Shown: in pieces, positions 56,692-64,000 of the stretch
Layout: every line of letters begins with the position of its first letter
Position numbering within the stretch: the first letter of the stretch is position 1
DNA from: Metabacillus malikii
GTDB taxonomy: Bacteria > Bacillota > Bacilli > Bacillales > Bacillaceae
Length of the DNA stretch: 64,000 nucleotides
Assembly: GCF_030813355.1 (NCBI RefSeq)
Contig: NZ_JAUSUD010000016.1
Coordinates: forward strand, 48,699 to 112,698
Direction: 5' to 3'
Notes under the pieces: generated by a model
The model's database searches: none
What the model saw: the letters and a program-made list of their open reading frames with translations, nothing else
Told to the model about the DNA's origin: nothing
Translations under genes and position numbers: made by a program

Positions 56692-57014
56692 GAATTTTCA
56701 CCTTTTCCTTCTATTATATATGCGCCTTTAGAAACCGCTACCAACTAAGGTATATTTCCTACAGTGATCCGAAATAACCATTTCCTTCTTCACCATCATA
56801 CCTTGTAATGAATTCACAAATACCTTCCTTTTATGAAGGCTGTCCTTGTAAACAATTGTGGCTTTTAAATCCATTGTCAATTTGAATTAATTCAAATTTT
56901 ATGTAGGTTCTATTATAGGTAGGCTTACCCGATAAATACTTGAACGACCTAAAAATACAACTATACACAAGTTCAAAACAAAAGAATAGTACTTAAAATT
57001 TGTATAAATGTCCA
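56692..57014. other. Intergenic region with a solo repeat end
   Basis: No gene. At 56837-56869 AGGCTGTCCTTGTAAACAAT-TGTGGC matches the GC-rich element's left end, a solo relic. The remainder is AT-rich. Confidence 0.5.
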
Positions 57015-57221
57015 CTACCTATTACCATTATCTTTTAACTTTTGAGCTTCTGTTCTTAACAGTAAAATCGCCATTTGATAGTCCTTTGGCTCTATGAGGT
57101 TCGATTGATATAGTTGCTTAACTTCCTCTTCCATTAGTTCAAGGTCTGCTATTCGGTCACCTATGTATATAATGATACCGTATTTCTTTAATAATTGCTG
57201 AACATCATAAATGGTTTTCAC
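57015..57221 (-). CDS. yqgQ: YqgQ family protein (DUF910)
   Basis: A 68-aa all-helical protein (MKTIYDVQQLLKKYGIIIYI) conserved upstream of glcK in bacilli. It may bind nucleic acid by fold inference; function unknown. ATG at 57221 with AGGTGAT upstream. Confidence 0.9.
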   Translation of the reverse strand: MKTIYDVQQLLKKYGIIIYIGDRIADLELMEEEVKQLYQSNLIEPKDYQMAILLLRTEAQKLKDNGNR

Positions 57222-57420
57222 TAAATCACCTACTTCAACTTATATGTTCAAGTATATCGGAAATGCAATTATCGTCAAGAACACGTTATTTTTACTTCAT
57301 TTTATATAATTTTGAATAACTGTATAACCTAGTTGATGTATAGTGCATGAGACTCTTGCTTTATTATATCAATATCAACATAATTCAACTATCTCCATTT
57401 TACAATTCATCATTTAAACA

Positions 57421-57452
57421 AAAAAAGAATTGTCAATTTCTCAACAATTCTT
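57421..57452 (-). terminator. Terminator of the spoVAF-like gene
   Basis: AGAATTGT pairs with ACAATTCT on the minus strand around a 10-base loop, followed by TTTTTT. Confidence 0.85.
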
Positions 57453-57466
57453 GTAGTATCTTGATA

Positions 57467-58930
57467 TTATCGATCAGGGTCCTTTGGATGTAAAAACCTT
57501 GGCCGTCTATTTTTTAATGGCATTGGGGCTCTAAATAATACATCACGCATACCTCGATAATCAAATGGTATAAACGGATATAAATATGGGACATTAAATG
57601 ATTTCATTCTTGCCAACATAATAATCCATAATAATATCCCTACGACAAAACCTATTACTCCTAATACGGCTGTAAATAGTAATAAAACTATTCTTACCAG
57701 TCTATTTGCCAAACTTAATTCATAGCTCGGTGTTGCAAATGTGCCAATTGCAGCAATCGAAAGATATAAAACAACTTCATACGAAAGCAATCCTACTTCA
57801 ACTGCGACTTGTCCTATCATTAATGCAGCAACTAAACCTAATGCCGTAGCAAGCGATGAAGGAGTATGGATTGCCGCCATCCTCAGGACATCAATCCCGA
57901 CTTCTATAATAAGAAATTGAACAATTAAAGGGATATGCCCTTGCTCATCAATTCCTATAAATTCTAAGCCTGGTGGTAATAAACCTGGATTTTCTGCAAA
58001 TAAGTACCATAGTGGTAACAGAAAAATTGAAGCCCAGACTGCCATGAAACGCACAAGCCTCAAATAAGCTCCTACTAATGGCTTATTTCTATATTCCTCC
58101 GCATGCTGTAAATGGTGCCAAAACGTAGTTGGTGTAATAATTGCACTGGGAGAACCATCGACAAATACAACAACATGTCCCTCATACAAATGTGCAGCTG
58201 CAGTATCTGGCCTTTCTGTATAACGCACTGTCGGGTATGGATTAAAATGTCGCCCACCTAAAAATTCCTCAACTGTTTTTTCTCCCATCGGTAAACCATC
58301 TGTATCGATTGCCTTCAAGGACTCTTTTAGTGATTCAACATGTTCCAAGTCTGCTATATCTTCTAAATAACAAACTACTACATCGGTTTTCGACCGTCTG
58401 CCTACTTGTAAATATTCCATCCTCAAAGAGCGATCTCTAATACGTCTCCTTGTTAACGCCGTGTTAAAAACTATCGTTTCAACATACCCATCTCTTGACC
58501 CACGGACAACCCTTTCTGTATCAGGTTCCTGCGGCCCTCTTACCGGATAGGTCCTTGCATCGATTAGAATTACCTCATCAATACCATCGACCACAAGTGC
58601 AGTTGGTCCTGCTAGCACCATTTGAACGACGTTGTCTAAATCTTTTGTTTTATCAATTTCAACATAAGGTATGTACGTTTTTAACAGTTTATCTAACGTA
58701 TTTTCTTCTATTTTATCTGGGGTTAATTCCGATAAATATCTCATCAAATAGTGGAGAATATCATCTTTTACAAACCCATCAACCATATATAATGTCATAT
58801 TACGACCTGCATATTCAACGTCAAGCTGAATGACATCAAAACTTTTCTTTACCCCAAGCCGTTCAGAAAGGTATTTCGTATTTTCACTAATATTTTTTGA
58901 TGCCTTATTAATTTTTACCTCATTTGTCAT
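57467..58930 (-). CDS. GerA-family spore germination protein, SpoVAF-like
   Basis: Inner spore-membrane protein of the GerA A-subunit family, closest in pattern to SpoVAF. The 487 aa start MTNEVKINKASKN at 58930, with GGAG seven bases upstream; the longer frame to 59029 is not used. A soluble N-terminal half (about 1-300, with RGSRDGYVET and RYTERPDTAAAHLYEG) is followed by about five membrane helices (about 290-460). It stands alone without B or C subunits or other spoVA genes. Confidence 0.92.
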   Translation of the reverse strand: MTNEVKINKASKNISENTKYLSERLGVKKSFDVIQLDVEYAGRNMTLYMVDGFVKDDILHYLMRYLSELTPDKIEENTLDKLLKTYIPYVEIDKTKDLDNVVQMVLAGPTALVVDGIDEVILIDARTYPVRGPQEPDTERVVRGSRDGYVETIVFNTALTRRRIRDRSLRMEYLQVGRRSKTDVVVCYLEDIADLEHVESLKESLKAIDTDGLPMGEKTVEEFLGGRHFNPYPTVRYTERPDTAAAHLYEGHVVVFVDGSPSAIITPTTFWHHLQHAEEYRNKPLVGAYLRLVRFMAVWASIFLLPLWYLFAENPGLLPPGLEFIGIDEQGHIPLIVQFLIIEVGIDVLRMAAIHTPSSLATALGLVAALMIGQVAVEVGLLSYEVVLYLSIAAIGTFATPSYELSLANRLVRIVLLLFTAVLGVIGFVVGILLWIIMLARMKSFNVPYLYPFIPFDYRGMRDVLFRAPMPLKNRRPRFLHPKDPDR

Positions 58931-59054
58931 ACTATATCTCCATTTCAAAGCCAATTTATTATCATCATAGACGAATAATTGGCAAAACATACCTAGTATA
59001 TCAAATTGAGATCTGAATATAAGAATCATCGTCTACACCAAAAAGAATGGAGCT

Positions 59055-59096
59055 CAAAAAGGCCAAAGGACTATCCCTTAAGGTAGTCCTTTGGCT
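59055..59096 (-). terminator. Terminator of gluP
   Basis: GCCAAAGGACTA pairs perfectly with TAGTCCTTTGGC around a 10-base loop; the minus strand continues CTTTTT. Confidence 0.92.
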
Positions 59097-59126
59097 TATC
59101 TTTCAATATTCAACTATGGAATTTAC

Positions 59127-60659
59127 TTATTTTCCTTTTTCAAGTTCATCTTTTATTGATTTATAATCTTGATTATTAGGTTCAATCTTCAATGCTTTAT
59201 TTATGTGCTCTAATGCTAATGCATAATCATTATTTGAAGCATATAAAATTGATAAATAGAAATGAGCTTGATGGTAGTCTTTGTCATTTGAAAGGATTTG
59301 CTTGAGATGCGTTAATGCTTCCTCCTGTTTACCTAGTTCAAGTTCAGTAACTGATAAGAGTAACAAAACTTCATTTGTGTGATTACCATTTGAAATCGCC
59401 TCATGCAATAATTCATAAGCAGCTTGCGGTTGATTATTTTGCAACATTTCTTGACCCTGATAAGCAATATAATGACTATACTGTGGTTTTGCTTCATTTA
59501 GTCCAAATTGATACAATGAGGTAAATAAAACAAACAACCCGATTACCCCAGTAACTCTATATCGAGAATGGTTTTTGTGTGGTAGCTGTAAACATAATGC
59601 CGCTAAAAATCCACCAATTAAACCTCCAATATGTCCAGCGTTATCGATATTAGGAATGACAAATCCCATTGCTAAATTTATTGCAATAACAACTAGTATA
59701 TTTGGACCAAGAGTACGTAAAAAAACTTGTTTATTAATTAACCCTATAAATAATAAGGCACCAAAACAGCCAAATATAGCTCCAGAAGCTCCTGCAGATA
59801 TTGACGGACTAAAAGCAAAACTTGCAAATGTCCCTGCTAAACCAGCAACAATATAAATAGAAAAAAATCTCAACGACCCAAATGCTCTCTCTACAGCAGG
59901 ACCTATATAGTATAGAGCAATACTATTCATTACTAAATGAAGAAACCCTATATGTAATACGATTGGAGCGATGAACCGCCACCACTCTCCTGCATAAATT
60001 AGTGGGTTAAATTTTGCACCAAATTGAATTAATGTTTCATTATTCGTACTACCACCAGACATCTCCATCAGTATAAACATAATAATTTGTAGCCCTAAAA
60101 ATATGTATGTTAAGAATGGTTTACCGTATTGAAAGATTGCCTTTTCTTCTTCTTTTAATTTATTATGATGGTTAATGACCCTATCTTTCACATATTGAAT
60201 GTCGTTCAACTCGACATCTGACTGCTGTTCTACATCTATCGGTATTGATAAGGCTTCCTCTAATTTCTTTAAGCCGCTGTCAAATTGCTCACGATGTATT
60301 AATGCTGAAACAATATTAATTTTACCCTTTTCTATAGAATATCCTTCAGTAAATGAAACCGGATAATCATCAACAGGCGGTAACGAGGAAATATAAACAT
60401 TCATGACATGTATTGGTCCCCGTACACCATTTCTTAACAAGTGTTGGAAGTTCCGGCCAGCTTGTTCGATATCAATTGCTAAAGTATTTCCCCAGTCTAC
60501 ATCTACACGAACAATTCTTACAACTGTAATATGTTTATGTCTTTTCGGCTGCAGTAATATTTCATTGCCTTCCTTTAATAAAGCAATAATTGAATAGTCG
60601 TGTTCAATGACAAGCTTTTCAATAATTCTCCAGTAGTTAAAGTCTTGCTCAAAAACCAT
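59127..60659 (-). CDS. gluP: Rhomboid intramembrane protease GluP/YqgP
   Basis: Serine intramembrane protease. The 510 aa have a soluble N-terminal domain (about 1-175), six or seven membrane helices (about 180-375) with the catalytic Ser in GASGAIFG and His in AGHIGGLIGG, and a C-terminal TPR region (about 385-500: ALTHLKQILSNDKDYHQAHFYL in parts). The dyad is intact. It follows the yqgO side in the same direction. Confidence 0.95.
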   Translation of the reverse strand: MVFEQDFNYWRIIEKLVIEHDYSIIALLKEGNEILLQPKRHKHITVVRIVRVDVDWGNTLAIDIEQAGRNFQHLLRNGVRGPIHVMNVYISSLPPVDDYPVSFTEGYSIEKGKINIVSALIHREQFDSGLKKLEEALSIPIDVEQQSDVELNDIQYVKDRVINHHNKLKEEEKAIFQYGKPFLTYIFLGLQIIMFILMEMSGGSTNNETLIQFGAKFNPLIYAGEWWRFIAPIVLHIGFLHLVMNSIALYYIGPAVERAFGSLRFFSIYIVAGLAGTFASFAFSPSISAGASGAIFGCFGALLFIGLINKQVFLRTLGPNILVVIAINLAMGFVIPNIDNAGHIGGLIGGFLAALCLQLPHKNHSRYRVTGVIGLFVLFTSLYQFGLNEAKPQYSHYIAYQGQEMLQNNQPQAAYELLHEAISNGNHTNEVLLLLSVTELELGKQEEALTHLKQILSNDKDYHQAHFYLSILYASNNDYALALEHINKALKIEPNNQDYKSIKDELEKGK

Positions 60660-60810
60660 ATTATCCGCTCCGACTCCATTTTTACTTTATTATAACAATA
60701 ACTATAAATGAAAAGATAGGTTTCCGGATTGTTTATATGTACATAGACGGTTTCTCACAGTGTTTAACCAGGATGTAAACCCGAAAATATTGTATTGGGG
60801 AACAAAAAAA

Positions 60811-60892
60811 GAATGACTCGAAACAAAGAGTCGGACCGAACATTCAATAAAAAAAATAATATGTTGGGTCAGACACTTTTGAGTCATCCTTC
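60811..60892 (-). repeat. GACTCA double-hairpin repeat, copy 4; yqgO terminator
   Basis: GAATGACTC faces GAGTCATCCTTC and inner GTCGGACC faces GGGTCAGAC. On the minus strand it starts eight bases after the yqgO stop and ends in TTTTTTT. Confidence 0.78.
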
Positions 60893-60899
60893 TGTAGGC

Positions 60900-61067
60900 T
60901 TATTGGAAAGCCTTTTGCATAAAACGCTCTTTTAAAAATGGAATTCTCATTGATAAACGAACGAACATTCTTCGTAAATTAGGCTGTCCTAATATTACAT
61001 TAACTATTTTGTAACGATATCGATACAAAGCCATTGAACCTACGGCAAGCATTATTACCCTTTTCAT
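60900..61067 (-). CDS. yqgO: Small basic protein YqgO-like
   Basis: A 55-aa Arg-rich protein starting MKRVIMLAVGSMALYRYRYK at 61067 with AGGAGGG eight bases upstream. It has a short hydrophobic N-terminus and a basic tail (NLRRMFVRLSMRIPFLKERF). The symbol is by position and size relative to B. subtilis and is tentative. Here ldh precedes it, which is not the case there. Confidence 0.7.
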   Translation of the reverse strand: MKRVIMLAVGSMALYRYRYKIVNVILGQPNLRRMFVRLSMRIPFLKERFMQKAFQ

Positions 61068-61110
61068 TAAACATCCCTCCTACTATTATATTGAGTAGGA
61101 ATGTGTTATT

Positions 61111-62103
<993 letters not shown>

Positions 62104-62161
62104 TGTCTTAATTCTATTTTACACTATTTTTTTTATATTTGTATAAATAATTGGAACAATT

Positions 62162-62947
62162 TTATGAATAAATCACCATACCTGCAATTGTTGCAATGCT
62201 GATCGATATTAAATTTACCGCATCATTATTTAGTAAAGGAAAACGACTACATACTTTTGCTTCCATTCTGCAATGTTGTTTTCTTTCAGTGATTTTACCA
62301 CATGCCTCGCACTTATATTTCACTTGTATTGTTTGGCCTAATATTGTATCTAACACATTTCCTAAGAAACCTAATATAAATATCCCTATAAACATGTTCC
62401 ATGGTAGTGAAAATAACATACTACTAAGCATACTTATAAGAAACGAGCCAGCTATAGCCGCACTAGTACCTAATAAGGAAATTGCTCCAGATGTTCCTCT
62501 AGGTACCTTTTTAAAAGTAAATAGCATCCTTGGCTTTTGTTTACTTAATGTGCCAATTTCTGAAGCCCACGTATCTGAGGTTGCTGCAGCTAATGAAATA
62601 CAGAAGCCTGCTAGCAATGTGTGACCTGAAAATAGTTCTATAATAGATATTAATGCTATTAGTGTAGGTATCCCACCATTTGCCAGTACTTGCAAGCTAT
62701 CACGTTGCCCACCTTTATTTACTATATCCAAAGCACTGCTTTTTCTTTCTTGTTTACACTTACTAAATAAACTTGAGCTTACAAAAAAACAGCCTAAAAG
62801 GAGCAGACCATTATATGAAAAGCCTAAATAGATTGAGAAACCGACGATTACAGAGGTAATTGCACCAGATAATGTTAATGACTTTAGCTTATAGGCTATG
62901 TATGAAACACATATAATTAAAATGATAAATGTTATGTAATTGAACAT
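62162..62947 (-). CDS. DUF92 family membrane protein
   Basis: A 261-aa polytopic membrane protein (about six to seven helices) with the DUF92/TMEM19 pattern SLAAATSDTWASEIG and GAISLLGTSAAIAGS. A CxxC-containing loop (CEACGKIT) near 215-218 is notable. The family is linked to phytol/phosphate kinases in other organisms; role here is unknown. Its start overlaps yqgN by 16 bases, so the two are coupled. Confidence 0.88.
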   Translation of the reverse strand: MFNYITFIILIICVSYIAYKLKSLTLSGAITSVIVGFSIYLGFSYNGLLLLGCFFVSSSLFSKCKQERKSSALDIVNKGGQRDSLQVLANGGIPTLIALISIIELFSGHTLLAGFCISLAAATSDTWASEIGTLSKQKPRMLFTFKKVPRGTSGAISLLGTSAAIAGSFLISMLSSMLFSLPWNMFIGIFILGFLGNVLDTILGQTIQVKYKCEACGKITERKQHCRMEAKVCSRFPLLNNDAVNLISISIATIAGMVIYS

Positions 62948-63501
62948 TTGATTATTTTTTCTTCTGTGATAATATAAGGAACTGGCACGTCATGCTCCTC
63001 AAATGGTACTGTTTCAACAACTTGAATACTAAATGCTAAAGCAACCACATGATGATTGAAGTTTCGTAAGTATCGGTCATAATAACCACCGCCATATCCA
63101 ACACGATAACCCCTTCTATCAAAACAAACACCTGGAACTACCATTAAATCAATTTCAGAACGACTAATTGCTCTAGTTTCATCCTGTACCGGTTCAGATA
63201 TATTATGATAACCCGGTTCAATCTGCCCGAAGGAGTTAATTAATCTAAACTCCATTGTATGTGACCCGGGAATACATTTTGGAACAGCCACTTGTTTATT
63301 CTCTTTCCAAGCTTTTTTAATAATATCAGTCGTATCAACTTCTTTCCCAAAAGAGATAGTAGTGGCAATGGTCTTTGCATGCTTCCAACAGTTCGTTAAA
63401 AAAAGCTGACTATGAATTCTCTCAGAATAGCACCTATACGTTTCTTCTGTTAGAGAATTTAAGTTATCTTTCATCTTTCTACGGACTTCTGACTTTATCA
63501 A
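62932..63501 (-). CDS. yqgN: 5-formyltetrahydrofolate cyclo-ligase
   Basis: ATP-dependent conversion of 5-formyl-THF to methenyl-THF, linking to folD. The start TTG at 63501 (189 aa) has AGGAGG eight bases upstream; the GTG used by a longer frame lies within that ribosome binding site. Motifs VCFDRRGYRVGYGGGYYDRYL are seen in parts (GYGGGYYDRYL) along with LMVVPGVCFD. It ends coupled with the DUF92 gene. Confidence 0.94.
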   Translation of the reverse strand: MIKSEVRRKMKDNLNSLTEETYRCYSERIHSQLFLTNCWKHAKTIATTISFGKEVDTTDIIKKAWKENKQVAVPKCIPGSHTMEFRLINSFGQIEPGYHNISEPVQDETRAISRSEIDLMVVPGVCFDRRGYRVGYGGGYYDRYLRNFNHHVVALAFSIQVVETVPFEEHDVPVPYIITEEKIIKCSIT

Positions 63502-63757
63502 TTTAGTCACCTCCTCATATTATTATAGGCTATATTTTGAAACTTTTGTCGTTTATTTACAATTTATTAATAATCAATCAGGGATGGAATTAACTAGGAT
63601 AGTTAAAGTATTGTTAGGTAATAACAGTGTTTAAACGTGGATTTTTACAATACAGAATGAGTATCTTCTTTAGCCATTTAATGTTCTCATAAATATTTGT
63701 GATAATTTCAACAAAGTAGGATTTCTTGTGGTGTGGATGTAAGGAATGAGGAAAGAA

Positions 63758-63886
63758 CAAAAGCGCAAGCGCCTTGATCAGCCCCGACAAGCATAAGACG
63801 CTAAAGAATAAAAGACGTTCTTTGTCTTCAATTCTTTAGTGGCTTATGACCTCGAGGGGCTAGGCGTTGGAGCTGGATATCGAAGT
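63758..63886. repeat. GCCCCGACAAGC hairpin repeat, intact copy
   Basis: AAGCGCAAGCGCCTTG, AGCCCCGACAAGCATAAGAC, a central stem (CTAAAGAAT/ATTCTTTAG) and GACCTCGAGGGGCTAGGCGT form a long imperfect hairpin. A decayed copy is at 29196. This pattern is common between genes in Bacillus. The rest of the 499-bp tail of the window is AT-rich without a gene. Confidence 0.75.
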
Positions 63887-64000
63887 ACTTATCCACAGTA
63901 GAAGCATTTTATAGTTTCCTGGTGTATGAAATAATAATTTTGGACACAAAAATGTCCCATGACTATGCTACGATTGAAGTACTTAACCAAGTTTACTCAA

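Overview
The window is a low-GC chromosomal segment of an endospore-forming member of the Bacillaceae. The evidence is a near-complete spo0A-spoIVB-recN-argR-tlyA-dxs-ispA-xseBA-folD-nusB-yqhY-accCB-spoIIIA block, followed by efp, a comG competence operon and a yqg block, in an order close to the yqi/yqh/yqg region of Bacillus subtilis. A cobalamin-dependent ribonucleotide reductase, a solo SpoVAF-like protein and the loss of the usual gcv and tapA-sipW-tasA operons point to a lineage outside B. subtilis itself, possibly an alkaliphilic or facultatively anaerobic one. The genus cannot be fixed from sequence alone.

Layout. 0-0.8 kb: end of a GH36 alpha-galactosidase. 0.9-6.3 kb: sporulation and DNA repair (spo0A, spoIVB, recN, argR). 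6.7-13.7 kb: isoprenoid, nucleic-acid and folate housekeeping (tlyA, dxs, ispA, xseB, xseA, folD, nusB). 14-16.3 kb: Asp23 protein and acetyl-CoA carboxylase subunits. 16.7-22.4 kb: the eight-gene spoIIIA operon and yqhV. 22.4-23.3 kb: a gene-free stretch with seven 52-bp hairpin repeats. 23.3-29.1 kb: efp, papA, aroQ, yqhR, yqhP, yqhO, mntR. 29.6-32.5 kb: nrdJ split by a group I intron. 33-39.5 kb: lipM, rhodanese, a CNNM-type membrane protein, a MerR-like coiled-coil protein, yqhH and yqhG. 39.5-42.5 kb: a sinI-sinR biofilm switch with Spo0A boxes and a c-di-GMP-I riboswitch in front of sinI, then a HAD-like gene, a zinc-ribbon gene and a second sinR. 42.6-48.2 kb: yqzG, yqzE, aroK and comGA-GG. 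48.6-64 kb: yqgY, X, W, V, U, T, S, glcK, yqgQ, the spoVAF-like gene, gluP, yqgO, ldh, a DUF92 gene and yqgN.

How parts may work together. Spo0A boxes lie in front of both spo0A and sinI, so the sporulation master regulator probably feeds the SinI/SinR switch. The riboswitch adds a second-messenger input at the sinI leader. Candidate SinR operators (GTTCTTT half-sites, often as inverted pairs) surround the HAD-like, zinc-ribbon and second sinR genes, which sit where the matrix operon sits in B. subtilis. spoIVB and spoIIIA supply mother-cell/forespore functions and the SpoVAF-like protein a germination function. nrdJ expression should need RNA splicing and probably answers to NrdR; ldh carries a clear Rex (NADH) operator.

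Mobile or repeated DNA. No transposase, prophage, CRISPR array, tRNA or rRNA was found. Three dispersed non-coding repeat families were: a roughly 220-bp GC-rich element with imperfect terminal inverted repeats (about four copies, one 110-bp derivative and several solo ends); an 80-110-bp GACTCA/TGAGTC double hairpin that often doubles as a terminator; and a 'GCCCCGACAAGC' hairpin repeat. The two most notable signals are the c-di-GMP riboswitch on sinI and the nrdJ group I intron.
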